The notes under the pieces were generated by a model that saw only the letters and a program-made list of their open reading frames with translations, searched no databases and was not told where the DNA came from. A DNA stretch of 64,000 nucleotides from RGIG3002 sp964449325. GTDB taxonomy: Bacteria > Bacillota > Clostridia > Lachnospirales > Lachnospiraceae. Location of the stretch: NCBI GenBank assembly GCA_964449325.1, contig CAYUYJ010000005.1, positions 1 through 64,000 of the forward strand. Direction: 5' to 3'. The position numbers and the translations under genes are program-made. Positions 24,460 through 32,603 of this stretch are shown here, piece by piece. Each line of letters starts with the position of its first letter. The stretch's first letter is position 1.

Positions 24460-26325
24460 ATGCTTTTAGACCAGATAAAGAAGGAAAATGACATAAAAAA
24501 TATCAGTCCTACAGATTATGAAATTCTGGCAGAGGAAATCAGAAGATTTTTAATTGAGAAAATCAGTGTGACAGGTGGGCATCTTGGCTCTAATCTGGGA
24601 GCAGTGGAACTGACCATGGCACTGCATTTATCTTTGGACTTGCCGAAGGACAAAATTATTTGGGATGTGGGGCACCAGTCTTATACTCATAAGCTTTTGA
24701 CCGGAAGGCGGGAAGGCTTTGAAACCTTGCGTAAATATGGAGGTATGAGCGGGTTTCCGAAACGGAAAGAAAGTGCCTGTGACTGCTTTGATACAGGGCA
24801 CAGTTCCACTTCTATTTCTGCCGGATTAGGTCTGGTGCGTGCGAGAGATATTTTAGGAGAGACGAATACCATTGTATCGGTTATCGGTGACGGTGCTTTG
24901 ACGGGAGGAATGGCGTATGAAGCGCTGAATAATGCTTCCCGCATGGAAACGAATTTTATAGTGGTATTGAATGATAACAATATGTCTATTTCGGAGAATG
25001 TGGGTGGTATTTCCAAATATCTGAATAATCTGCGTATGGCTCCGAAGTACTGGGATATTAAAGAAGGTATTTATTATACGTTACGAGGAATGCCAAAATA
25101 CGGTGAGCCGTTGGTAGAAGGAATCCGAAAGGCTAAAAACAGTTTTAAGCAGCTTGTTGTTCCGGGAATGTTTTTTGAGGATATGGGGCTGACTTATTTG
25201 GGACCTGTTGACGGACATAATATTGAAGAAATGGTTCGTGTTTTCGGTGAGGCAAAGAAAATTCGCAGAGGCGTATTAGTGCATGTAATTACGGAAAAAG
25301 GAAAGGGCTATGAGCCGGCGGAAAGACATCCGGCAAGATTTCATGGGACGGAACCTTTTGACGTTGCAACCGGACTTCCGGCAAAGCCAAGGACCGTTGC
25401 CAATTATACGGATATCTTTTCCACGGTTATGACAAAGCTTGGAAGTCGAGATGAAAAAATCGTAGCAATTACGGCAGCGATGCCTGACGGAACCGGATTA
25501 AAGCGGTTTCGGAATATTTTCCCGGAGCGTTTTTTTGATGTGGGAATTGCGGAAGAGCATGCCGTGACTTTTGCAGCAGGCCTTGCGGCCGGAGGTATGA
25601 AACCGATTGTTGCGGTTTATTCTTCCTTTTTGCAGAGAGCTTATGACCAGATTTTGCACGATGTCTGCATTCAGGACCTGCCGGTTGTTTTTGCTATTGA
25701 CAGAGCAGGACTTGTTGGAAGTGACGGAGAAACTCATCAGGGAATTTTTGATTTGTCCTATCTTTCCTCCATACCTAATATGCATATTATGGCACCCAAA
25801 AACAAATGGGAACTTTCGGATATGTTAAAATTTGCAGTGAAATTCGGACATCCGATTGCCGTTAGATATCCGAGAGGTACGGCATTTGACGGTCTAAAGG
25901 AGTATCGGGAGCCGATTGAACTGGGAAAAAGTGAATGGATTTACAGAGAAAAAGAAATTGCGCTGGTAGCAGTGGGAAGTATGGTGAAAACGGCACTGGA
26001 GGTCAGGGACAGACTAAAAGAAAAAGGTTATTCGGTGAGCCTTGTTAATGCCAGGTTTGTAAAGCCTGTGGATGAGGAAATACTGAAAGAATTGTGCAAA
26101 GAGCACACACTCCTTGTTACGTTGGAAGAGAATGTGGCAAGTGGCGGCTTTGGCGAAAAGGTACGGGAGTGTCTGGAAACAATTGGCACGGACGCTAAAA
26201 TGCTTTCCATTGCGCTTCCGGATGCGTATGTGGAGCATGGTAATGTGGAAATTCTTCGGAAAGAGGTAGGGATTGATACGGATACCATTGTGGAAAAAAT
26301 AACGGCAAAAAAGCAAAGCTCGTGA
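24460..26325 (+). CDS. dxs: 1-deoxy-D-xylulose-5-phosphate synthase
   Basis: A 621-residue thiamine-diphosphate enzyme that condenses pyruvate and glyceraldehyde 3-phosphate in the first step of the MEP isoprenoid pathway. The ThDP motif GDGALTGGMAYEALNNAS (about 147-165), an N-terminal VTGGHLGSNLGAVELT and the transketolase-like pyrimidine-binding and C-terminal domains (GIAEEHAVTFAAGLA, DRAGLVGSDGETHQG) are present. It starts 15 bases after ispA with AGAGGAAATGCC ahead, and continues the isoprenoid section of the operon. Confidence 0.97.
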   Translation: MLLDQIKKENDIKNISPTDYEILAEEIRRFLIEKISVTGGHLGSNLGAVELTMALHLSLDLPKDKIIWDVGHQSYTHKLLTGRREGFETLRKYGGMSGFPKRKESACDCFDTGHSSTSISAGLGLVRARDILGETNTIVSVIGDGALTGGMAYEALNNASRMETNFIVVLNDNNMSISENVGGISKYLNNLRMAPKYWDIKEGIYYTLRGMPKYGEPLVEGIRKAKNSFKQLVVPGMFFEDMGLTYLGPVDGHNIEEMVRVFGEAKKIRRGVLVHVITEKGKGYEPAERHPARFHGTEPFDVATGLPAKPRTVANYTDIFSTVMTKLGSRDEKIVAITAAMPDGTGLKRFRNIFPERFFDVGIAEEHAVTFAAGLAAGGMKPIVAVYSSFLQRAYDQILHDVCIQDLPVVFAIDRAGLVGSDGETHQGIFDLSYLSSIPNMHIMAPKNKWELSDMLKFAVKFGHPIAVRYPRGTAFDGLKEYREPIELGKSEWIYREKEIALVAVGSMVKTALEVRDRLKEKGYSVSLVNARFVKPVDEEILKELCKEHTLLVTLEENVASGGFGEKVRECLETIGTDAKMLSIALPDAYVEHGNVEILRKEVGIDTDTIVEKITAKKQSS

Positions 26326-26346
26326 TATGCATGGAGAGGAGCAGGA

Positions 26347-27240
26347 ATGAAAGAGCGCTTGGATGTATTACTGGTAAGCAGAGGTCTGGCCCCGTCAAGG
26401 GAAAAAGCCAAAGCAATTATTATGTCGGGCAGCGTATTTGTTGACGGACAGAGAGAGGATAAAGCAGGAACAACCTTTGACGCGGATAAGGTTTCCATAG
26501 AAGTAAAGGGACATTCTTTGAAATATGTAAGTCGTGGAGGGCTGAAACTGGAAAAGGCGATGGGACAGTTTGGCATCACGCTGGAAAATAAAGTGTGTAT
26601 GGATATCGGTGCTTCTACAGGTGGTTTTACGGATTGTATGTTGCAAAACGGAGCCGTGAAGGTATATTCCGTGGACGTGGGGCATGGGCAGTTGGCATGG
26701 AAACTTCGGAATGATGAACGGGTTGTGTGCATGGAAAAAACAAATTTCCGTTATCTTACGAGAGAGGATATTGAGGATGATTTGGATTTTGCTTCGGTAG
26801 ATGTGTCTTTTATTTCCCTGACCAAAATTCTGATTCCGGCAAGAAAACTTTTGAAAGATAAAGGGCAGATGGTATGCCTGATTAAACCCCAGTTTGAAGC
26901 AGGAAAAGAAAAGGTGGGGAAAAAGGGGGTAGTCAGAGAGCCGGAAATACATAGGGAAGTTATTGAAAAAGTGATTGATTATGCGGACAGTCTTGGTTTT
27001 ACGGTATTAAATCTGGAATTTTCTCCTATTAAGGGACCGGAAGGCAATATCGAATATCTGGTATATTTAGAAAAGAACGAGGAACGTTCGTCAGAGACAT
27101 TAAGTATTACTGAGTCGGAGGCTGAACAGAGATTGCAGGAGATTATGGAAGAAAAAAGCGGTTTTTCGCGGTGTGAGGATATGAGGAAACTGATTACGGA
27201 TACAGTGGAGACGGCACATAAAGCATTATCGTGCTCATAA
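26347..27240 (+). CDS. tlyA: TlyA-family rRNA (cytidine-2'-O)-methyltransferase
   Basis: The 297-residue protein has an N-terminal S4 RNA-binding domain (about 1-65, KERLDVLLVSRGLAPSREKA) and an FtsJ-like SAM methyltransferase domain with CMDIGASTGGFTDCMLQNGA and VDVSFISLTKIL. TlyA methylates ribose of C1409 in 16S and C1920 in 23S rRNA; the Firmicutes form (YqxC) sits between dxs and argR or recN, as here. Whether this member modifies one or both sites cannot be told. Confidence 0.93.
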   Translation: MKERLDVLLVSRGLAPSREKAKAIIMSGSVFVDGQREDKAGTTFDADKVSIEVKGHSLKYVSRGGLKLEKAMGQFGITLENKVCMDIGASTGGFTDCMLQNGAVKVYSVDVGHGQLAWKLRNDERVVCMEKTNFRYLTREDIEDDLDFASVDVSFISLTKILIPARKLLKDKGQMVCLIKPQFEAGKEKVGKKGVVREPEIHREVIEKVIDYADSLGFTVLNLEFSPIKGPEGNIEYLVYLEKNEERSSETLSITESEAEQRLQEIMEEKSGFSRCEDMRKLITDTVETAHKALSCS

Positions 27241-27261
27241 AAAGAGAAAATGGGTGGGTAG

Positions 27262-28122
27262 ATGAAACATTTTTATGTCATTACAAACCGGCATAAGGAT
27301 CCTGAATTGAAGGTTACTAACCGGGTAAAGCAATATATTGAAGAGAGAGGCGGGGAATGCACGGTACAAATCAAAGAACCCGGTCTGTGCAGGAGCGAAG
27401 GCTGTACGGATAGTGCATGGCTGCCGGAAACGACGGAGTGTATGCTTGTACTTGGCGGGGATGGCACGATGTTACAGGCGGCAAGAGATACAGTGGAAAA
27501 AAGAATTCCGATGCTTGGCATTAATATGGGAACGGTAGGATATCTGGCAGAGGTGGAATTACCCGGAATTGAAGCTGCATTGGAGCATCTTTTGAAGGAT
27601 GAATATGAACGGGAAGAACGCATGATGCTGATTGGCATTGTGAAAAAGGAAGGGGATGCTCCCATCGAGGATTGGGCCTTGAATGATATTGCCATTACAA
27701 GAAGCGGTTCCCTGCAGATTATTAAGTATAGCATTTATGTGAATGATTCATTTCTGTATTCCTACAGTGCAGACGGTGTGATGGTGTCTACACCTACCGG
27801 TTCTACAGGCTATAATCTTTCCGCGGGAGGTCCTATTGTGGAGCCCAAAGCAAAGCTTTTGCTGATTACACCGATTTGTCCGCATACACTGAATGCCCGT
27901 AGCATTGTACTATCGGCAGAAGACCGGATTATCATTGAAATTAATGCAGTCAGAGAAGGGGAAGAACTGGAGGTAGAGGCAAATTTTGACGGCAATCATA
28001 AATTTACCTTAAAGACCGGAGACCGGATAGAAATTAAGCAGTCAGAGAAAAAGACGGATATTATTAAGCTGAGCAATGTCAGTTTTTTGGAAGTTCTTCA
28101 CAAAAAAATGAATGAAAAATAA
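27262..28122 (+). CDS. nadK: NAD kinase
   Basis: A 286-residue NAD kinase that phosphorylates NAD+ to NADP+ using ATP or polyphosphate. The motifs LVLGGDGTMLQAAR (about 62-75) and STPTGSTGYNLSAGGPIVEP (about 175-194) are clear. It lies 21 bases after tlyA, with GGGTGGGTAG ahead, and 20 before argR; in Bacillus nadK lies elsewhere, while tlyA-nadK-argR-recN is the usual clostridial order. Confidence 0.96.
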   Translation: MKHFYVITNRHKDPELKVTNRVKQYIEERGGECTVQIKEPGLCRSEGCTDSAWLPETTECMLVLGGDGTMLQAARDTVEKRIPMLGINMGTVGYLAEVELPGIEAALEHLLKDEYEREERMMLIGIVKKEGDAPIEDWALNDIAITRSGSLQIIKYSIYVNDSFLYSYSADGVMVSTPTGSTGYNLSAGGPIVEPKAKLLLITPICPHTLNARSIVLSAEDRIIIEINAVREGEELEVEANFDGNHKFTLKTGDRIEIKQSEKKTDIIKLSNVSFLEVLHKKMNEK

Positions 28123-28142
28123 GATGGGAAAGGGGAGCACAG

Positions 28143-28595
28143 ATGAAAAAATCACGTCATGCCAAAATAGTAGAATTAATTGAAAAATATGATGTGGAAA
28201 CGCAGGAAGAGTTGGCGGATTATTTGCGGGAAGCAGGATTTCAGGTGACTCAGGCGACTGTTTCCAGAGATATAAGGGAATTGAAATTATCCAAAATACC
28301 GACCGGTGACGGAAAACAGAAGTATGTTATTTTAAGACAGGATGACAGTCATTTAGTTGACAAATATATCCGTGTCTTAAAGGATGGATTGATTTCTATG
28401 GATATGGCACAAAATATTCTCGTTATCAAAACGGTTTCGGGGATGGCCAGTGCGGTTGCTGTTGCGGTGGATGCTATGAAATTTAAGGAAATCGTAGGAA
28501 GCATTGCAGGGGATGATACGATTATGATGGCAGTCCGGACGGTGGATGAAACAAAGATTGTCATGGACAAGATTCATAAAATGCTTGGAAATTAG
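28143..28595 (+). CDS. argR: Arginine repressor
   Basis: At 150 residues this is standard ArgR/AhrC: an N-terminal winged helix (KKSRHAKIVELIEKYDVETQ, then VTQATVSRDIRELKL) and a C-terminal hexamerisation and arginine-binding domain (SGMASAVAVAVD and GSIAGDDTIMMAV). It represses arginine biosynthesis genes in response to arginine. Its place before recN is conserved and says nothing about targets. carB in this window could be a target through arginine demand. Confidence 0.96.
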   Translation: MKKSRHAKIVELIEKYDVETQEELADYLREAGFQVTQATVSRDIRELKLSKIPTGDGKQKYVILRQDDSHLVDKYIRVLKDGLISMDMAQNILVIKTVSGMASAVAVAVDAMKFKEIVGSIAGDDTIMMAVRTVDETKIVMDKIHKMLGN

Positions 28596-28668
28596 AGCCT
28601 TTTGGTGAAATCTGTTGAGAGAAACAGGGTAGGAGAGATTCAACGGATGAAGAAAAGGAGTGGACAAA

Positions 28669-30357
28669 ATGTTATTGAGCTTACATGTGAAAAATTTAGC
28701 ACTGATTGATGAAACGGAAGTGTTTTTCGGGGAAGGACTGAATATTCTTTCCGGCGAGACCGGTGCAGGAAAATCTATTATTATCGGTTCAGTGAATCTT
28801 GCACTTGGTGCAAAGGCTGATAAGGATATGATACGTGTCGGAGCGGATTATGCGCTGATTGAACTGGTTTTTCAGGTTGATGAAGAGGCACTTCAAAAAC
28901 GAATTTTGGATATGGAACTGCCTTTGGAAGATGACAATACACTGATTATTCAGAGAAAGATTCAGCCTGCAAGAAGTGTATGCAAAGTAAATGGAGAAAC
29001 GGTTACCGCAAAACAGGTGAAGGAGCTTGCGGAAATTTTGATTGATATTCACGGACAGCATGAGCATCAGTCATTGCTTCATAAGCGAAAGCATCTGGAA
29101 ATATTGGACGAGTTTTCAGGAGAAAAGCTTGCTAAGAAAAAGGAAATATTAAGAGTTGATTATAAACAATATGAAGCACTCCGTAAGGAACTGGAAGAAT
29201 CTGCTATGGATGAGGAAGTAAGAAAGAGAGAATTGTCTTTAGCAGAGTTTGAGGCAAAGGAGATAGAAGAAGCTGCTCTGATAAGAGGAGAAGATGAAGA
29301 ACTGGAAAAAATGTACCGGAGAATGGTAAATGGACAAAAGATTATGGAGGCATTGTTCATAGCTTATTCTTGTTGTGGTTCTGAAAGTGAGCAGGGGGCG
29401 GCAAATCAGATTGGACGTGCTATTCGGGAAATACGTTCTGTGGTTTCTCTGGACGAAGATATTGAGCCGATACAAAATATGCTGGATGATATTGACAGTA
29501 TGATGAATGACTTAAACCATAGTCTGTCAAGAATAATGGGTGATATGGAATTTGACGAACAGCAGTTTCGACAGACCGAAGAACGTCTGAATCTGTTGAA
29601 TCACTTAAAATCCAAGTATGGAAAAAGTATAGATGAAGTCATTGCTTATGGAGATGCAGTGCGGGAAAAACTGGAAAAGCTTTCCGATTATGAGCTCTAT
29701 CGGGAGCAGTTGGAAAAGAGGGCAAACAGTGCACTGGAAAAGGTATTGGAGGATTGTGCGGAATGCTCCTCCATCCGGGAGAAAAATGCGGTTTCTCTTG
29801 CAAAACAGATGAAGGAAGCTTTGGTGGACTTAAACTTTTTGGATGTAAGGTTTGAAATTCAGGTACGCCCTGATAAAGGGAATATTCATGCAGACGGATT
29901 TGATGAAGTGGAATTTATGATTAGTACCAATCCGGGTGAAAGCATAAAACCTCTTGGCATGGTGGCAAGCGGTGGTGAGCTTTCCCGTATTATGCTGGCA
30001 TTAAAAACAGTTCTTGCCAAAAAAGACCGGACGGATACGTTGATTTTTGATGAAATTGATGCGGGAATCAGTGGAAAAACAGCGTGGAAGGTTTCGGAAA
30101 AGCTGGGAATTTTAGGAAAAGAGCATCAGGTTATCTGTATTACTCATCTGCCGCAGATTGCAGCTATGGCAGACAATCATTTCCTGATTGAAAAAACAAC
30201 GGATAAAGAAAAAACTACCACAACAATTCGGGAAGTAAAGGAAGAAGAAAGCACAAAAGAACTGGCAAGACTACTGGGAAGTGAGACGATTACCGAAACA
30301 GCACTTTCCAATGCGAGAGAATTGAAAGAAATGGCAGCAAATACAAAACAATCCTAA
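28669..30357 (+). CDS. recN: DNA repair protein RecN
   Basis: A 562-residue SMC-like ATPase with Walker A GETGAGKSIIIGSVNLALG near residue 30, a long coiled-coil middle, the ABC signature VASGGELSRIMLALK and Walker B DTLIFDEIDAGISGK near the C-terminus. RecN acts early in double-strand-break repair. ATG 28669 with AAGGAG 8 bases ahead is chosen over the in-frame GTG 28660, which lies inside that site. An intrinsic terminator follows, closing the operon. Confidence 0.97.
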   Translation: MLLSLHVKNLALIDETEVFFGEGLNILSGETGAGKSIIIGSVNLALGAKADKDMIRVGADYALIELVFQVDEEALQKRILDMELPLEDDNTLIIQRKIQPARSVCKVNGETVTAKQVKELAEILIDIHGQHEHQSLLHKRKHLEILDEFSGEKLAKKKEILRVDYKQYEALRKELEESAMDEEVRKRELSLAEFEAKEIEEAALIRGEDEELEKMYRRMVNGQKIMEALFIAYSCCGSESEQGAANQIGRAIREIRSVVSLDEDIEPIQNMLDDIDSMMNDLNHSLSRIMGDMEFDEQQFRQTEERLNLLNHLKSKYGKSIDEVIAYGDAVREKLEKLSDYELYREQLEKRANSALEKVLEDCAECSSIREKNAVSLAKQMKEALVDLNFLDVRFEIQVRPDKGNIHADGFDEVEFMISTNPGESIKPLGMVASGGELSRIMLALKTVLAKKDRTDTLIFDEIDAGISGKTAWKVSEKLGILGKEHQVICITHLPQIAAMADNHFLIEKTTDKEKTTTTIREVKEEESTKELARLLGSETITETALSNARELKEMAANTKQS

Positions 30358-30384
30358 TTGAAATCACTATTTTGTCACATAATA

Positions 30385-30432
30385 AAAAGGACGTAGCTTT
30401 ACAACCGCTGTTGTAAGGAAATGTCCTTTTTT
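30385..30432 (+). terminator. Intrinsic terminator after recN
   Basis: AAAAGGAC (30385-30392) pairs with GTCCTTTT (30423-30430). Inside it CTTTACAAC pairs with GTTGTAAGG around a short CGCT loop, and a T run follows. An upstream TTG at 30431 proposed as the spoIVB start would lie in this T run. Confidence 0.9.
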
Positions 30433-30490
30433 GATAGAAAGATTGCAGAGAAAGCAGTTTGAAATAGAATGGGAAGCGAGATGTGGCAGA

Positions 30491-31786
30491 ATGGAAAAAG
30501 AACAAAAAATGTGCAGGCAATGGAAGAGATGGATTTTATACTGGGGTATCATTATGTCCGCACTTATTATAATCGGAATGGTTATGTATACATGGTGGAT
30601 GCAGATACCCGGAACAATACGAATTAAAGCGGGTGTGGAAGAAACCTTTGATTTTCATGTGCCGGCATCCGGAGAAGTGTATCTGGAGGCAGTGGAGGTA
30701 GGAGAATTTGGTAATTCTGTTCAGAAGGAATGTCTGAAGGTGGATTTGAGTGAAAAACTGACGATGAAGTCCGAGAAACTTTCTACTTATCAAATGAGTG
30801 TGAAGCTGTTTGGAGTTATGCCCTTAAAACAGGTGAATATACAGGTTATTGAGGACAGAATGATTATGCCTGCCGGAGTACCTATAGGGATTTATGTGGA
30901 AACGGAAGGAGTTTTAGTCGTTGATGTAGGAGAATTTAAAGGACCGGACGGATTGCTTTGTGCACCGTCAAAGTACATTCTGCAAAAGGGAGACTATATT
31001 TTAAAGGTAAATGATGAGAGTGTGGAGGGAAAAAAACAGTTTATAGATTTGATTAAGCAAAAAGGAAACGAAGAAATCAATCTGACTGTCAGACGTGACA
31101 AAGAAGTGATGGAATGTAAAGTGACACCGAAAAAAAATCAAAACGGAGAAAATAAGCTTGGCATCTGGGTACGAGATAATGCTCAGGGAATCGGTACGCT
31201 GACTTTTGTAGATGAAAACGGTAATTTCGGGGCTCTTGGTCACGGGATAAATGATGTTGACACCAGTGCGTTAATGGAACTGGAGGAAGGGCTGCTTTAT
31301 AAAACAAATATCATTTCCATAAAAAAAGGCACAAACGGTTCCCCGGGGGAATTGACAGGTATGATTTCTTATTCTGATAAAAATATTGTGGGAACTATAG
31401 AGGATAATACAACTGCCGGGATTTTCGGAGAATGCGATACGGGAAAGGTCCCTCTTTTAGAAGAGGCGCAACTTCTTCCCATTGGCTTAAAACAGGAAAT
31501 ACGGCTTGGAAAGGCGCAGATTATTTCGACTGTAGAAGATACAAGAGAATATTACGATATTGAAATTACGGAAATTCGGCTTGACCATGATAATGTAAAC
31601 AGGGGGATTGTTATCAAGATTACAGATCCGGAGCTCCTTTCTTTAACAGGCGGCATTGTGCAGGGAATGTCCGGTTCGCCTATTATACAAAATGGACGAA
31701 TTGTGGGTGCTGTGACACATGTTTTAGTAAATGATCCAACCAAAGGATATGGGATATTCATAGAGAATATGTTGGAACAAAATTAA
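30491..31786 (+). CDS. spoIVB: SpoIVB serine peptidase (S55)
   Basis: A 431-residue exported protease: an N-terminal membrane anchor (about 17-38), a PDZ domain (about 130-210, with LVVDVGEFKGPDGLLCAPSK then ILKVNDESVEGKKQF) and the S55 peptidase domain with GHGINDVDTS (His251) and the nucleophile motif GMSGSP (Ser394). Made in the forespore, SpoIVB cleaves SpoIVFA and so triggers pro-SigK processing in the mother cell. The start is uncertain; ATG 30491 is used. Unusually spo0A does not follow. Confidence 0.93.
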   Translation: MEKEQKMCRQWKRWILYWGIIMSALIIIGMVMYTWWMQIPGTIRIKAGVEETFDFHVPASGEVYLEAVEVGEFGNSVQKECLKVDLSEKLTMKSEKLSTYQMSVKLFGVMPLKQVNIQVIEDRMIMPAGVPIGIYVETEGVLVVDVGEFKGPDGLLCAPSKYILQKGDYILKVNDESVEGKKQFIDLIKQKGNEEINLTVRRDKEVMECKVTPKKNQNGENKLGIWVRDNAQGIGTLTFVDENGNFGALGHGINDVDTSALMELEEGLLYKTNIISIKKGTNGSPGELTGMISYSDKNIVGTIEDNTTAGIFGECDTGKVPLLEEAQLLPIGLKQEIRLGKAQIISTVEDTREYYDIEITEIRLDHDNVNRGIVIKITDPELLSLTGGIVQGMSGSPIIQNGRIVGAVTHVLVNDPTKGYGIFIENMLEQN

Positions 31787-31787
31787 G

Positions 31788-31838
31788 AAAAAGCAGATAG
31801 TACAAGGCTTGGAAGGCATCTGTATTATCTGCTTTTTT
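31788..31838 (+). terminator. Intrinsic terminator after spoIVB
   Basis: AAAAAGCAGATAGTACA (31788-31804) pairs with TGTATTATCTGCTTTTT with one G-U, closing a loop of about 16 bases, and is followed by a T run. Confidence 0.88.
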
Positions 31839-31880
31839 CTTGACAGTTATATGGATAAGCCACAATTATCCGACAAAGTG

Positions 31881-31909
31881 TTGCTTATTTATATAGTATG
31901 TAGTATAAT
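31881..31909 (+). promoter_or_regulatory. SigA-type promoter of the TetR-type gene
   Basis: TTGCTT (31881-31886), 17-base spacer, TATAAT (31904-31909), 38 bases ahead of the GTG start. Confidence 0.7.
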
Positions 31910-31946
31910 CTGTTCGAAAAATACATCGTATAAGGAGAGTGGGACT

Positions 31947-32522
31947 GTGAATGTAAATGATTTACGTGTGGTTAAGACGAAAAAAAATATAGAAAATGCA
32001 TTGATTGATTTACTGCAGAAAAAGAATTTTCATGAAATTACGGTTCGGGATATATTGAGCGTTGCACTTATCAATCGTTCGACTTTTTATAAGCATTATG
32101 CAGATAAATATGCACTTGCAGAAAACTTGTGTCAGGATATTTTTGCACTGTTTCGAGAATTTGTAGAACAGCGTTTCCTTTTTGAAACTAAGACAGAAGA
32201 AATGATAGATATTATCAAAGAATTGTATAGAACCTTATCACAAAACAGTAGTAAGGTTCTGGCTCTATTTAAAATAAAAACAGAAACAATACACCTATAT
32301 GATGATATGTTTTGTTATTTAAAAAATAAATTTTTGGAAAATAAAAAGGAGACAGGCAACTTTTCAAGTAAATTATGTGACTATCTTGCAACAATTTATG
32401 CGACTTTTGTTATGGAGTCTATAAGATGGTGTCTGGAAAATGACAGTTATGAGGATATACGTCCCTATGCAAAGAACATTGTCTCGCTCATACCCTTTTT
32501 TTCGGCTCAATTTACGGATTAA
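31947..32522 (+). CDS. TetR-type transcriptional regulator
   Basis: The 191-residue protein has a TetR-type N-terminal DNA-binding domain (VVKTKKNIENALIDLLQKKN, then EITVRDILSVALINRSTFYKHYADK, about 9-55) and a helical C-terminal domain of the DhaS/TetR_C type common in Firmicutes. GTG 31947 is chosen for AAGGAG nine bases ahead and a proper domain start; the longer in-frame reading from 31809 would run through the spoIVB terminator. It precedes an MMPL transporter by 81 bases and probably controls it. TetR regulators next to RND/MMPL exporters usually repress them. Confidence 0.9.
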   Translation: MNVNDLRVVKTKKNIENALIDLLQKKNFHEITVRDILSVALINRSTFYKHYADKYALAENLCQDIFALFREFVEQRFLFETKTEEMIDIIKELYRTLSQNSSKVLALFKIKTETIHLYDDMFCYLKNKFLENKKETGNFSSKLCDYLATIYATFVMESIRWCLENDSYEDIRPYAKNIVSLIPFFSAQFTD

Positions 32523-32603
32523 GCCGGGAAAATTATACCGGATATAACTGTTTTTTGGAAAAAGTATTATAGTGTCTTAAAAATATTTTTTGGAGGTGCC
32601 TGC

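Noticed and set aside
26028..26732. 234-residue open frame on the minus strand
   Set aside because: It lies fully opposite dxs and tlyA, has no ribosome binding site and a low-complexity composition typical of an antisense shadow.
31809..31946. N-terminal extension of the TetR-type regulator
   Set aside because: It would run through the spoIVB terminator and the gene's own promoter; GTG 31947 has the ribosome binding site.
32545..32600. Repeated TTTTTTGGA upstream of the MMPL gene as a TetR operator
   Set aside because: It is a direct repeat in an AT-rich run, not the inverted repeat expected for TetR, and the second copy is just the ribosome binding site context.
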